64,000 nucleotides of DNA from Nemophila menziesii (GCA_029959085.1 JARWIR010000027.1:4712001-4776000), one strand, 5' to 3'; positions 45,919-59,462 are shown, counted from the first letter of the stretch. Notes: generated from the sequence alone by a model not told the origin. Numbers and translations: made by a program.

Positions 45919-47209
45919 CTAATATTTACTGCAAAACAATTCAAAAAACAGTGTAAGACAAAGTTGTTCATCTCCAGCAGTTGCACCAAATGGTTATTTA
46001 CTGCAAAACAATTCAAAAAATACAATATAACACCAAATTGCTCACTCCAACTGTCACGCCAAATCATAGGACCCCACCCTCCCCATATGCTTTTCTCAGC
46101 GCATCACTTCTCATACGGTACATGACCATTGTCGAATTTGTATAAAAATATAATAAGTAATACTTAAATCAGATAATTCTGAAAAATTGTTAAAGTGGTG
46201 GAATTGGTTTAAAATTAAAATAAACTTTTTACCTTAATTTGGTGTAGCGATGATGATGGTGGAGAATGGTCCCGGAGTGGTGGCGGTTTTTTTGTGCAGG
46301 AGTGGCTTGGTGGGAAGGTGAGTGTTTACCTTAATTTAGGTTCTTCCCGAGCCCCAAACCGGGTTGATGATTGTGAAGAATTGTCCTTGAGTGGCGACCA
46401 CCGTTTACTTGTTCAGAAGAGCGGCTTGGTGGTGAGCGAAGAGATTTCTTTTTTATTTATTATTTAAATGCGAGTTTGAAGAAATGAAAGATGTGAGAGA
46501 AGTTTTTGTGAACCGTTAAAATGAGAGTTATGAGATATAAATTATATGTTAATACGAGAATTTAAAATTATGAGAGTTATAAGGAACTTAATGGGGGTAA
46601 TTATGAGCTAAACAGTGGATGAGGAAAAATAGAGAAAATCAGATAAGTCCTATTAATAATATATATATATATATATAAAGTATGAATATAGATTTAAACT
46701 TTCAATATTTTATAACAGATAAAACTATTAATTTTCTAATAAACAATATTTAAAATAACGGTAAATCACAATATGACAACCTTATATCAATGAAGAATAT
46801 AAATATAAATCTGATTTTGATTTGTTCAAATTAAATATAAAATTGTACGTATGCACATGTTCAAACAAATTTGAGTGAAATTTATCATATATAATGTAAT
46901 ATAAAAATACTAACTAATACTAGAATAAAACTTATATAAGAAATGAACAAGTTTAATATTTTTAAGTAATTATTTATAGTCTATTGATATATTTTGTAAA
47001 CATATTAATTATAATCAATATTATTAAAATATTAAAGTATTTTGCTTAATTTTATTAGATATATGAGAACTTAAATTAGAGTAAAACAATTTCTTATATT
47101 ATGATTAAAAATATAAAAAAATAGTAAGTTAAAAATCTTTTGATACTGGAAAAAATATTGTTTTTTTTTAATTGTAAACAAAAGAGAAGAAGAATGTTGT
47201 TTTTAGAAC
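45919..47209 (+). other. No gene seen; local duplications (unit B)
   Basis: Matches A 18285-19560, including the diverged tandem pairs. Confidence 0.5.
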
Positions 47210-47871
47210 TATAAAAAATGCTATCATATAGGGGATTTGAATTCGGATGGCCAGCAGCCGACTGGAGGACAGCAGCTAAGGATGTTCGCGAAGCAGCATT
47301 GCTTGGAAGGCTCCTGTTTCTAGTTCTGGTTCGCGGCAAGAAGGGGAGGTGCAGCAGATGGAACTTGCTGGAAGGGACGATCAAATGCAGCATCAACTCA
47401 CGGAAGTGGATGAACGAGGCTTGGCAGGGAATATAGTTGCACAAGGAGCGCAACAAGTGAGCTTATGTCAGAAACAGTGGTGTGGTGATTTGCTAGCGCG
47501 GAAAAGGAAAATAAATATGATCGAACAAAAGTATATTGTGCTTTCATATAGTTAGCATTTATGGTTGAAAAAAATAACCGGATTTTTTATCCTTTAGCAA
47601 AGAAAAGAACACATAGTGAACTACGAGCTATTATCTTTAACGCGGCAAGTGATTATGCGCTCGCGTAGAGAGTCGAAAGAGATGACGGGTTAATTGTATC
47701 GGCAAAAACTATCTTAGGTAAATGGGTTAAACCAGAAATGGGCGTCAAATTGAATGTGGATGGCGCCTATGATGCAGTGAGATCTAAAGATGGTGTACGT
47801 GGGCTTTTTCAGAATAAGTATGGTGATTATCTAGGAGGGTTTGCAGGGAGTTGCGTAGCACTGACTCCTTT
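47210..47871 (+). pseudogene. LINE RNase H-like remnant, truncated (unit B)
   Basis: Copy of the A remnant up to the TPFE motif (47864-47875), where it stops at a deletion junction. It has a private TAG (gcgtagaga, near 47667) and Gly to Arg at the VGG position (DGVRGLF). The rest of the RNase H domain, the LINE 3' end and the start of the F-box gene are deleted. Confidence 0.75.
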
Positions 47872-47897
47872 TGAAAATTACATGTTTGTGAATCATT
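47872..47897 (+). repeat. Deletion junction with templated filler (unit B)
   Basis: tgaaaattacat (47872-47883) also occurs at 47960-47971, and atgtttgtgaatcatt (47882-47897) also occurs at 47941-47956. In A these sequences occur once, inside the F-box gene. The junction replaces about 1.55 kb (A about 20226-21773). Confidence 0.82.
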
Positions 47898-48759
47898 GAA
47901 AAGTATAAAAGGCAGAGTAAATCCCAAGTTGCTTATTTATATGTTTGTGAATCATTTGGTGAAAATTACATATACTTGGCTTATAGCAATGGCTTATCGT
48001 TGGAGAAAATGGCAGGACACCTCGGTGAGTGTCGCATGAAAAACCCGGCCACTAAACAAGTGCTTCATGTGGTGTGGTTAGTAGGATATGGTTTCATACT
48101 GGGTTTCAATTCATCAACTAGTAATTATAATTTGATTAGAGTTCATAGCAATGAAGGAAGACCTGATTTAGATATAAGTGTGTCAACTTTTGGATATGAC
48201 AATGATGATGCTTGGAGTTTGAAGAGATACCTTGATATTACTCACATGAGTGGAGGAAATAGATCAATATGTTGTACATGTAACAATGACCTCTTTTACA
48301 TTTTAATTTTTTGCTATGATGAATTGTCGAAATCAGATATAATTAGATCAACTTTTGACGGCAAAAACGCCATGAACATCAAGTTCCCTCAGAATCAGAG
48401 TTTTCTATCATCTGAAGTAACTCTATTTCAGGCATTTATTGATCCTGATCATGGTAAGCTCTCAATTAGGTTCATAATTGAAAAAGAGCTCCATATGGTC
48501 AGAGAAAAAGATTATTTCTTTGGATTTTATGAATGATTATTCAGATCCAGATTCTATTACTGTGCTTCATTATTGGCCATCAAAGAGTCAAATGCATATT
48601 TCTATCAATAATCATCTTCTGCAATATGATATTTACTCCAAAAAGTCTACATGTTTAGCCGAGGCACCTCCGAGGGAAACGGTTTTGTACCAACTAGTTC
48701 CATCTTTAGTATTCCTCAAAGGAATGCATTCTGAAGATTTGTTGAATCTTAGCCTATGA
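47896..48759 (+). pseudogene. F-box-associated domain fragment (unit B)
   Basis: Lacks the start codon, intron and F-box because of the deletion joining it to the LINE remnant. It begins at IEKYKRQSKSQVAYLYVCES and continues through the F-box-associated domain with the same frameshift as A near 48505. Substitutions from A are few (for example ALSLKSSLD to AWSLKRYLD). Without an F-box it could not join an SCF complex. Confidence 0.82.
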
Positions 48760-49015
48760 TTATCTTTTATAATGGTTTGTTAGTAATTTTATATTCTCCT
48801 ATTTAAAATTTATAACTTATGTATTATTGCGATTGTTTATATATATGTTTTTCTTATTGACCATGCTTAAACAACATCTACTTATACTATTTCAGGGTCA
48901 TCTATGCCCGAGTTGAAATATTTAAATGACTGCAAACATATATCATTTGGCTGGTCCAAGCAAAGTCAAAGGTTTGAAATTCAGCACAGACAAGGGCGAA
49001 CATATACAATAATGG

Positions 49016-49132
49016 ATGACTATGTCTACCATATTTAGGATCACTCTCCTAACTTCTTTAAACATCAAGGATTTGGCTTCTGTTGAGGAGAAGGTTGTCT
49101 ATGTAATTGTCCCATATGTTTTGGTAAGTTAG
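49016..49132 (+). pseudogene. DUF674 fragment, C-terminal type (unit B)
   Basis: Copy of the A fragment: MTMSTIFRITLLTSLNIKDL then ASVEEKVVYV, stop at 49130-49132. The STI spelling is closer to the family motif than A's STM. Confidence 0.6.
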
Positions 49133-49311
49133 TCCTTTGTCTCTAAAACGTACATATCATGTATGGGACAATCTCTTTCCCACAACCTTCCTCTGTGGGA
49201 GCTACTGCAGTTAGTTTTGTACTTGGCACGTACTTCAACTCATACTTTTGGTAAGAAAGGCAATTTTGGCAAACCATTTCAGGTCATCAGTCACATTGTA
49301 TTGTAACTTGC

Positions 49312-49665
49312 TTAACTAAAGATATATGGACAGCAATATAGCTTTTTCAGCGCTTCTGATGCAGATTTGTTGGTCAGAGACAGTGATACACTGGAAGAAT
49401 AGGTTGGTGTTTTCAGGTTCAACAAATTATATTTCTTGGCAGAAAGTTGTGAGTAAGTGTTGTTCAGATCTCCAATACTTCCATATATTTTCCCCAAGCA
49501 ACTCACCATTTTTTCCTTGGTTAAAAGACTCACAACTACACCTAGAGGCAATGAAAAGAGATGAAATAAGAAATCAACGACGTCTTTCCCTGCTTCCGCA
49601 AAAATGACTCGTTTTCCTTTCCTGTCAATGAGAAGTCGTAAACTCACTTTGTTTGTTGATGCCAT
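49312..49665 (-). pseudogene. DUF674 N-terminal fragment (unit B)
   Basis: Better copy: ATG 49665 opens MASTNKVSLRLLIDRKGKRV, continuing in one frame through IFAEAGKDVVDFLFHLFSLP, SCLGKIYGSIGDLNNTYSQL and NLLNLKTPTYSSSVSLSLTN to a stop at 49312-49314. About 117 residues, where full DUF674 proteins are usually several hundred. It is the longest uninterrupted DUF674 frame in the window; whether it is expressed cannot be seen. Confidence 0.78.
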
Positions 49666-50984
49666 CTTACCATAGATTAGCATAACTTGTTGATTTTTTC
49701 TTGTTTATAAAAGATTGAGCAGGTTCTTGAAATTTAATTGGAAATAGTTAGGTTATGATACTTTGGAATTTATAATTAATATGTATAGGATAAATAAATT
49801 TTGACTGCAGGCATATTTATTTCCCAAAGAGATTACTAACTAAATGAAATATGTTGGTCGGGTGAAAAAGAAATCAAGGATCAAATAATTTTTTTTTATT
49901 ATTACATCTGAGGTCTTATGACCGTTTAAATGAATCTAACACCTACAGATTACCCACAAAGGAGAACGAGACGTGGAGGTAAATGACTTCATACGCATGG
50001 TAAACAAAGGTTGAAACAGATAAATATTCTATAACTATTACGCATTCTATAATTTCATGTTATCGATGTTATGCTTTTCATGGTAGACAAAGAACACGGA
50101 AAAGGAATGAGTTTTGGCAAACACCGTAATTTATCCAACAGGCATTTGCCTAGTAATATTACATACTTTAATTGTTTTATCGAGATTTAAATGAGATGAT
50201 TAAACATAGTAAATAAATAATAACATTTATGGTCATATGCACAAGTTTTTTTTGTTAACAGCAGAGTTAGATGAAATAAAACTATTGGTAATAACACTTC
50301 AAGCATAACAACAAGGATTACTAATACACATTTTTGCCGGTCTTTGTAAAAGACTGTTTAGTCGATCGTTAACGCCTAATGGCGTATGAAAGGTATTTGT
50401 CCATTGCAACTCGATCACCCCAAAACATGAGAACAAGATAGGATCAAAAACATAAATCTTTGCAATCGCATATAGATATTATTTAGTATAACATGTATGG
50501 AAGGTTGAGGATCCGGCTTCCACAAGTACATATTAACACACAAAAAATCACCTCTACAAGTACATTGCTTGTGGAGTTTTTTTGTTACTGTGGGAAAAAC
50601 ACTACTCCATCGTCGGTCCTTGGGGAACTACTCATACAATGCAAAAGTAATCAATGAGATAAGAGCAATGATAGTGAGAAAGTTGTTGCGGTACGTTAAA
50701 TATTCTAGTGAATTGAACTAGACCAAATAATTTTTAATTATTAATGGTTTAATGGATATGTAACTGGATGTTAATATTAGACGTAATTTTGATAATTTGA
50801 TGTGATGTGAATGGTAAGTTGTTATGATGGATTATTATATATTGTCTAAAATGAAGGTTTTTTAGGTACTTAATCAGCAAAATAATTGAGTGGACCATTT
50901 ATTTCACTTAGTATTAGTTAAACCACTAAGTATTTTCAGGAAAATTTAATACTCTGTAAATAACTCTTAGTTTAATCATTAATT

Positions 50985-52330
50985 AGTTGACTATACTAAT
51001 GGATTCATTGAGTACTCATCAAATCGCAAGTGTATGGGTCGTTCAAGTAATATTTTGATAAACAAGATTTCGTTCTCAGGGATTGAACTTGTATAATTCA
51101 CGTGTTCAATGAATGAGTAGTAGTAATTGCTAATACAGAAAAATAAAATATAAAAAATATTTGTTTGGTTTTGTTTATAAGCTACTAAACGCAAGAAAAT
51201 AAAGAAACTACTAAAGTAAAGACTAAAAGATTAGATGCAGATAAAAGATATACTTGAGTCTCTCTAGGAAATCACCTAAGTTAAAAATCTAATGCATTCA
51301 TTTTTAGGGTAAAGCTAGTAATTAATATTAGTCGGGACTCTACAATCTCATAACTCCCGTCTGGGTAGACTTAGGACCTATCCTAAAGTATTACGAACCC
51401 CGTCAGGACGATTATATGCTACGTTCAGATGATTAACTGAATTACAAGATTGGCTACGCAGTTAGTCGAGCACGTGAGGATCATTGACGAACACCACGCG
51501 TTTCTATCCTAGTTTCGTAATTAAACCCCCGTCAAGGTGATCACCGCCACTAGTGAATAGCCTAATTACTACTACCTACCCTTCATTCGCGACGTCAATG
51601 ATAGTAAATAAATATAAAGATAGAATCAATATGTAATTGCGCGACTTAATTTAAATTAATATAATCCCAAATTAGAAAGACATTAAATTAGAAACTAAGT
51701 TTCATCCCCAAGATACGAGTATCAAGTCATTTAAGTTTAGCTCATAATTAAATACATAAAGGAAAAGAAACTAGAAATATACAAGTTTCATAAAAAAAGA
51801 AATAAAATAAAGAAGGACCTAATTAGGAGAAGGATTTGAGATGTTATTGGAGGAAGAAAGACTTCTCTAGCTTCTGCTCTTGACTCTTTCTTTTGACGCT
51901 CTCCCTAAAGATGATTTAATTTGAAGAATAAATTGAGAGATTATGAATAAAGAGGTCTAAAAGGGCTTATATAGATAGTGAGAATGGATTAGGTCTAATC
52001 TTGTACTTAATTAAGTAATTTAAAGTCCATGTCCGATTGCTAATATAAAGGCACAACTTTCTCTTTTAGATCTCCAGGTCTGAATCAGTGCTATCTGGCT
52101 CGAAATCAGAAATTAGTAACAGCTATCCAGATTTTTATCTCTTTTTGTCAATTCTTCGAGTGGTACTTTCTCTCTTTTGACCTCTCCTCTTGATCTAAGA
52201 CTTTAAACTTCACTCCTCATCTTGGTTCTTCATAGCATCCATGTACCTAAGAAATTTATACTAAAAACAAACAACTTAACGCACAAAAGTTCTAAAAATG
52301 CAAATAACATAATTCCAAGGGGAGAAAGTG
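50985..52330 (-). mobile_element. LTR-retrotransposon leader-like tract (unit B)
   Basis: Longer copy, keeping the interval 51884-52193 between the ctcttga repeats at 51877-51883 and 52187-52193. The minus-strand end reads catacacttgcgatttgatg, closer than A to the leader motif I have in mind. There is no coding domain. Confidence 0.35.
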
Positions 52331-53009
52331 CAATATATTAAAATAAGTATAAAAGTATATCTAATAAGTCCAATTTCTACCTAAAAATAAGTCTCATAAG
52401 GGAATATATTTATAACAAAACGGGAAACGTCAAGGAGAAATTTGTGCTTGAATCGTTATGAAAGATGGTAGATTACATTCGTTGAGCAAAGTCAATACAT
52501 TTGTATACTGCATTGGTGTGAGTAACAGAGGGTAGATAGTGTGTGTTTTACTTTCCCCTAATTATCCCCTAGCAACATTATTATAAGCAGAACGAGTGTT
52601 GCCTTTGTGGACGTGATGCCAAATAGGATATCCAATTAATTTACAACATATCGCGTTTGTGTGTCCATGACTAGGAAAAACAAAGTTAAGACAATGGTAA
52701 TTTGAAGGTCTTTTGCATCCATTATTGTGACTGAATATGGTGTTTTGTTATGGCTGCAGGTAAGTACTGGATACAACAACTATTGATGGGGAAAAATTGT
52801 ATACAACACGTGTCGACAAAGTCAAAAGATAAAGTGCAGCATGTTATTTTAGTTAGGATATAGAGACAACCACTTCTCTTTGTTTCTCTTCCTAGATAAT
52901 AAGGTTATATGTGTTATTCAAAGAGGGAAGTTGATAATTGAGTACAATCTGACCTCAAATTGCTGAATAAAAGTTGTTAACATTCATTACAAACCAAAGA
53001 ACATGCTAA

Positions 53010-53443
53010 CCATTAGGTTATGGTTTTGAAAAGTGAAACTGATGGTTAAAACCGTTAGGTTATGGTTTCAGATAAAAATAAAACTGAATAACCGAAAACC
53101 GTTTATTACCATATATATTTTCATATTCAATAATAATCTAGGTTAAATTAGATATATTAAAATTCTAAAATTAAAATCCAAATACTAGATTTAACCAAGT
53201 AATTAATAAAAATAATCTAGTTTGATTTTATAAAAATGAATATAATTATTATTAAATCATCATTTTGTTATGGTTAAAAACCGCAAAACCGTTTAAAAAA
53301 GCAAAACCGAATAATGCGGTTATGGTTTTGAAATGTGTAACCGATGGTTAAAAGCGTTAGGATATGGTTTTTATAAAATAAACGGTTACGGTTATGGTTT
53401 CGATATTTTTGCAAAAAACATGACTGTTTCAATCCCTAGATAT
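53010..53443 (+). mobile_element. Possible hAT-like non-autonomous element remnant (unit B)
   Basis: Co-linear copy of the A tract with the same aaccgttt/ggttatggtt subterminal motifs and right edge ttcaatccctag. Confidence 0.35.
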
Positions 53444-53798
53444 ATGTGGTACGACTCCATAAATTATAGTTCTCCGTAAGTGGTTGGAAAACAAGGCTAA
53501 TGTCGGACATATCAAAGGTGTTATGATGATATAGGTGGGTCTTGTCGTGGGACGTTTGTTTTTTAAACGAGTGTGGTGGTGTTTTAAACTAAAACGTGGA
53601 ATTCTTAGGGAAGATTTGTCATGGCGTCTCTTGGAAGAATTCGAGAGAAAGGTGATGATCTGTATCTCTTGATTCGATTGTATAAATTGTATCCAAGGTG
53701 AAATATTTTGGCAGAGTGAGAATTTAAAGGTTCTAAACAAACCTTAAAATGACCCTTATTTTTGTATAATGATATAAATATTATTACTTGCCAAGCAA

Positions 53799-53888
53799 AA
53801 ATAATTATAATAATAATTATTATTACTATTATAATTATAATAATAATAATTATTATTATTATAATTATAATAATAATAATAATAATAA
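53799..53888 (+). repeat. AAT/ATT palindromic microsatellite, expanded (unit B)
   Basis: About 90 bp of alternating ATT and AAT blocks with two inversion points. The flank just beyond also differs: B has ccacgactacaaaaaaa where A has ccagttaatat. Confidence 0.85.
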
Positions 53889-54297
53889 AATTCCACGACT
53901 ACAAAAAAATATCAGTTCTAGAAGAAGAAATATGAAAATATTAACTTAAAAATATTTTTGTTAAAATGATAGATTATTATGCAAAACACAGGAGACAATT
54001 TGGTCTCTTTGAAGATACACGAGTATATTTACAACTTTTGCATGGTATAAGATCCCAAATTAATCTGTGGCGCTCTAAGTTTTCCGAAAGCCATCTTAGA
54101 CATTTTTGGAGTTAGTCCATATTTTGTGTACAAAAGAGAATTTAGAAGGGTGCATGTTTATTTTAATAATTAGTGTTTGACCCTCTAAATTCTCATTGTT
54201 ATAAGTTAATATTGAGTCATCTTATTAAAGCTTGATGATTTTCTAGTCTTGCATATATCTTTTGCCTAGCCTGCAAAGACTTATTGCTGGTGCAATC

Positions 54298-54484
54298 ATG
54301 GATCCTTCACCTACCAAACTAAGCTTGAAACTTCTTATAGACAAAAAAAAAGACCACGGAGTCCTTTTCGCTGAAGTTGAAAAAGACTACGTTGATTTCC
54401 TTTTCCACATACTTTCTTATCCTTGAGATTCTGTTATAAACATTGTCGGGTCCCTAGGAAAACTTTACGGAAGTATAGAAACAC
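54298..54484 (+). pseudogene. DUF674 N-terminal fragment, second copy (unit B)
   Basis: Copy of the A fragment with the same internal TGA and truncation. Differences include KDYVDF for KDFVDF and DHGV for DHRV. The AT run that ends it is much shorter here. Confidence 0.76.
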
Positions 54485-55942
54485 AATATATATATATATA
54501 TATGTAGGGCAACGCCCGATTAATTACACGTATAGTGAAATTATTCTTAATTAATTACAATTTCAAGTAAATTCTCAATTAATAAAAAAATTGAAAGATT
54601 ACCAAAATACCCATAAACTATTTAATTATTACTTTAATTATATATATCATTTAATTCTTATTATCATCATCATTTGATCCAATTGTCAAAATATGCGTAT
54701 CAAAAAACCTATTAATAAAAAGGTACATGGAATAAAACTATTTATACAAATGCCTCAACCCAAAATACCCCTACAAATAGTAATTTAAAAAAAGAAATTA
54801 GGAAAAAAAAACAAAATACCCATAAACAACTAATGTCTTCATATTAGTGAAATAATAATCTAGTTTAGAGACACCACTTTAGGTGTATTATGTGCTTAGC
54901 TTAAGTGGTTTTCACAATTATTAGATAGTTTCTCTAGTCTTACCTTGTTTTGAAGATTTGTTACTTTAAGAGCATATTTCGGTGTAATAGTGTGTTAAAT
55001 GTGAATCTTTTAGTTACAAGAATGATATTAGAAGCCAAGAATTGGCGAAGAAGTTGAAGAAAGAAGATCCAAGACAAATCAAGACTAAAAAAGGCAGAAG
55101 AAACTGTTTTAGATAAAGCAAAAGCTATCTATAGTTGTTGGCCAGATTTGGAGTGTGTAGTATTTAAAATGCTGCATAAAATCGATAGAGAATTTGAATA
55201 ACCCCTTTTAAATCAAGAAAGGTCTTTGAATTACGGTCGTGTGGCCACTAGTTTCGAGTTATTTGGAGATGTAAGGAAAAAGTTGTGAATTTTACAAACT
55301 CTATAGGTCAGGCAGTCCATTTTTCAAGGAAAATGGGTTTGAGCTGGAGTAGGGATCTAAAACCTAATTCATGACCTATATTTTGTCCCTACACCTATAT
55401 GTACTTGTATTTCATACTATAAACATGTCTTTTCTTAGTCCCTAATCATGAATACACTTAAAAATCATCAAAAGAAGCAAGTGACTTGTAGAAGAAGACA
55501 GGAAGGTGGAGAGTCACAAACTTCTCTTCTCTCTCCTTCCACTTAACCATTAGGGTAATATAAAGTAGATCTCTTTTTTAACCATTTTCGTAAGTTATTA
55601 AGTTTAGTTTTATTTCTTTTAGCATTATGAACTAAATTTTTCATAACTTGGTTTGCAATATGTATAAATGTTACTTGTGATTGAATTTAATTGATTTGAG
55701 ATTTTACTTTATAATTTTTTTTGTGCTTGCCTTTATTCCAACTCTAATCTTGATCACGTAGGACTGTTCTTAATAGTTTGATTATCACCATGTGGGGGAT
55801 CCAATACAAACTATATTCCTAGTGCTTCGTACTATCAACCTAGTTAGTCAAGATTTTTAAGCTTGATAACCCACCGTTATCTTATATATATATATTCTTT
55901 CACCAACCAATAAGAAAAAAATCTAACAAAATCAGTTAGCTC

Positions 55943-55980
55943 TTTTTTTTTTGCCGCTAAAGAAAACCTTTTTTGTAGTG
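55943..55980 (+). mobile_element. Orphan right end of the small CACTA-like MITE (unit C)
   Basis: Same truncated end and same deletion junction as in B (gctcttttttttttgccgc). Sharing of this exact junction indicates B and C descend from one deleted ancestor, or were homogenised by gene conversion. Confidence 0.72.
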
Positions 55981-58440
55981 TATACCTAATAGACCGTTAT
56001 GTTAAACTTTGAAGATTCATGATTTAGGTTATATTACATTTTTAATTGAAGATAAAATAATCATTTATCATTATAATCATATGTTAGAAATTCTTAAAAA
56101 TTATTGCTTTCTAATATTGGGCGCTTAAATTAAAATGATACATAGAATTTAATTTAATTGTAATATAAATCTACGTCAAGAAAATGCATGAACAATTTCG
56201 TATTTGTTGATTTCGAGATTTTATTTTTATGTCTTTGTTGGTTAATATTTTTCTCTAGTACTTGTTGAATGCAAAAAAAGCGAAATATATCCTAGAATAG
56301 TACGATATAGTTGATTATGTAGCATTACTCTAGATGTGAAATTTATCATTATCTATTCCAAATTCTAAATGTAAGTAATTGAGTGTGCGATTAGTGTCAT
56401 GCTCAGAGAAAGGGCTATGTTTTGTTATGTAGTAGTATTAGTCTGCACAAAAATTTTGCTGTTAATTTCCAGAATTATTGGTAGCAAAAAGTGTTGGGTT
56501 AACGAGTACCTCAAGGTAAAAAAAAACTTTTATGTCCATCCTTACACAGGGACTTATCTATATGGTAGACTTCTTAATCCTTTCCAATCCTATGAGTATT
56601 TTTTTGTTTGTTCAAAATTTCGATTAGCACACTGACTCCATCTGTTTTACAAACTATAATCCACCGTCATGGTCCGAACTTATTATTTGTACTTTATATT
56701 TATCTTATATATATTCTTTCACAAAAAAAAAGAGTCTAACAAATTCAGTGAGCCCTATTAAGTATATATTATAAATCAGATTTGTAAATAATGCTTGCTA
56801 AACATTGTATCTTGTATTGATATGAATATAAGTCCTCTTTTTTACCAAGTCACTATCACTCCAGATTATCACTATTCTATAAGATTAAATAGAGGCATTA
56901 GGAACTCAAGATCAGTTAACACGCACAATCGGAAATGATGTCCACTTAATGTTGAACAAGAAAGATAATGGAGTTAACATAAATTTAACTTGACAGGGTA
57001 GCAATTAGTAAAACGAAAGGATTGGTTATGTCGAATAAAATCTTTTCAAAAATCTAGTTGATTCTCACGACTCTCGATATTCATTTGTGGTATACCACAT
57101 TTCATATTGTAATATTTGATATGCCACAAGATTCAAATCATCTTCACTCTCATGGTGTCTCAAATATGGATATATTTAATATACCTAGGCATGAGTGTCT
57201 TTATATTTCGGTGACCTTTTTGAATAAAAGGCAACCTTAAAGTATGATGCCTCTATTAAGATGTATTTAGTAATATTTAAACTTATCGTAATTGTGCTAA
57301 TTTGAATTAAACATAATTTAGTTTTTTGGTAAAATTTTGTGCAGAGAACTGCTTTTTCATCTTTTTTGTATAGTTAAGTTCAGTAAAAAGAAAAGTACAT
57401 TCGACCAAAATATATGCACTACCTTTCAATATTGCAGTCATTCAAACATTTAATTTAACATCAAAACCTAATAAAAAATCACAAAACCACTACATCATAT
57501 TCATTACCCAAAAAACACAAAAAATTTAAAAACCGACAAATCTTTTTCATTAAACAATAAACAAACATAAAATCACAAAACCAGATTGACTTCAACTCAG
57601 ATCTTCAAAGCACACTATTATATCTGCAGAATTAGAGAACATAAGCACATTACCACTCACAATTGATATTTAAAATGTTAATTAAGATTGCAGAAAGAGT
57701 AATAAAAACACTTAAAGACTACACTCACATTAGCACCTTAACACTTTCGTGAACTAAAAAATGTGCAATAACAAAGAACCTTTTTTTTGGGTAAAAATAA
57801 TAAAACACCTCAAAACTATATTTTCTCGTGGATAAAAGAACTGCACAAAAGTTATATAAAAAATAACCTTAAAACTGCACTTTCGTGCACCTGAAAACAA
57901 CACAAACGTACAGTTATTGACGTATTTTTCACCGAACCACCAGATCCGATAAAATTTATACCAAATCATAACCAAAAATCCTAATTACAGTTGTACACAA
58001 CTATTAAAAACAATATGTGCCACAACACACCATAAAATAATATTCAACAGTACCTAAATTATGGGACCACAAATACGCTTGTTTTGTATGCAAATCTAAT
58101 TGAAAAATCTAGTCGAGGAAGATTTGTTCAAAAAGGTGATGTCTTTAAAGAGAGAGATCCGAAAGGAGACAATAAGTCATGAAAATTAATTATATGAAAG
58201 GGTATAATAGTAAATTGGCATTACTTAGTTAACAACGGATGGAAAAAAACAAGTTTAAGGAGGTTTGAATTGTTTATTACAGTGTATGTCCAAAATCACA
58301 TACTAGAAAATAGTTAAAGGTTGCACTTAGGCCATCATAAGTTAAACTTGAGTTGAGTGTCTCCAACTAAAGATTAGAAGTAGAGAATTATGCATGATGA
58401 CTGACACAAAATTATTTAAAAAAAAAATGCACATACCTTG
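55981..58440 (+). other. No gene seen (unit C)
   Basis: Co-linear with A 1839-4345. Keeps the intervals near 57690-57960 that B has lost. Confidence 0.55.
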
Positions 58441-58444
58441 CGTA

Positions 58445-59049
58445 CTACCCGTTTAGACCTTCTATGAGTCTCTTGTTTATATCTCTTAGCGCCCGCATTT
58501 GGATTTATACTTTTTTTCCACTTTCCAAATAGCAAAGTTAGGTACAAGGGATCTGGTGGGCCACCGGAGGAGCAGTCCTTGCTGTGCTGGGATGTGGTGG
58601 CCCACAGGAGCAGTCTGGGTAGGGATGTGGTGGCCCACAGGAGCAGTATGTGTAGGGATGTGGTGGCCCACAGGAGCAGTAGGAGTAGTAGGCTGGGCCA
58701 CAATTGGAGTTCGAAGGCTGGGTTGGGCTGGTAGGGGTGATACACCGGGCTTGGGCTTCGCTGGGCGTCCAGGTTTTCTTTTTTCACTTACTTGGGTGGG
58801 CCTAACAGATGGACTATTTGTAGGCCCAACAGAAGAGCTGAAGAAAAAAAAATTAAATTACCCTACATCAGGAGAAGGAGGATACTCAATTGTTTCCTGG
58901 AAACAAAGAGAGACATAGAGAGCATGAGAAATGGTGAGTCGAATGTTTAAAATTAGATGAGATTGTATTGACTACCTTGAAGCAAGATCGTTGAGCACAT
59001 TGAGTCCGTTGTTGTCTTCAGTCGCCGGTGGAACAAATTGTATTAGCAT
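58445..59049 (-). pseudogene. AT-hook, proline-rich protein gene remnant, unit C
   Basis: Third copy. The AT-hook is intact (KRKPGRPAKPKPG), the short exon at about 58896-58862 is open, and the last exon from 58837 has about three GHHIPTQTAPV-type repeats (with THTAPV and TQTAPV variants). It then continues into an extra stretch (LVPNFAIWKVEKKYKSKCG in one frame) that A lacks. A private 44-bp deletion near 58974 removes the end and donor of the upstream exon (ATG 59049). Confidence 0.5.
58575..58690 (-). repeat. 33-bp coding minisatellite, unit C
   Basis: About three units of the GHHIPTQTAPV-encoding repeat, all without stops, including a GHHIPTHTAPV variant. Confidence 0.75.
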
Positions 59050-59462
59050 ATAAAGTTTATCACAAAAAATAACAATAGATCAAGAAATACATACATTTAA
59101 ATTGAAATGAAATGTTCATCGATCTGAGACATAAAAGATAGTGAATCCACTTGTTTAAAATCGAAATTGGAAACTAAAGAAACATTATCAAAAAGGAGGA
59201 GAAATGATAAGAATATGAATAGATTGGAAGAGAATGAGATATCAAATAGTAATAAAATACTGGCGGCGTAAGACCTTAATGATGAATTCCTATCTTTATA
59301 GTTAAAATGGACGGGTTAGGGTTAATGTTTACGTTTTTAAATTTATAGAAAAATAAATAAATACTTAATATTATATTTTGTTTTAAAGAAACACAAGATG
59401 TATATTGTTAATCATAAAAATAGTTATATTTCATATTTTGATTTTTTTTAATCTCTATAATT

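Larger units (their letters stand above)
29382..55807 (+). repeat. Segmental duplication unit B
   Basis: Second direct copy of the block, 26426 bp from the repeated start motif to the next one. It is co-linear with A throughout. Private changes include loss of about 1.55 kb joining the LINE RNase H remnant to the F-box gene at 47872-47897, two small deletions near 31285 and 31317, one of about 55 bp near 31655, and a partial MITE at 41122 that A lacks. It shares with C the deletion next to the orphan CACTA end at 29519, so B and C look closer to each other than to A in that interval. Confidence 0.95.

Noticed and set aside
58499..58918. 139-codon plus-strand frame across the minisatellite in C
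   Set aside because: It is antisense to the minus-strand GHHIPTQTAPV frame, which has an AT-hook, splice sites and matching phases. The plus-strand frame is a shadow.
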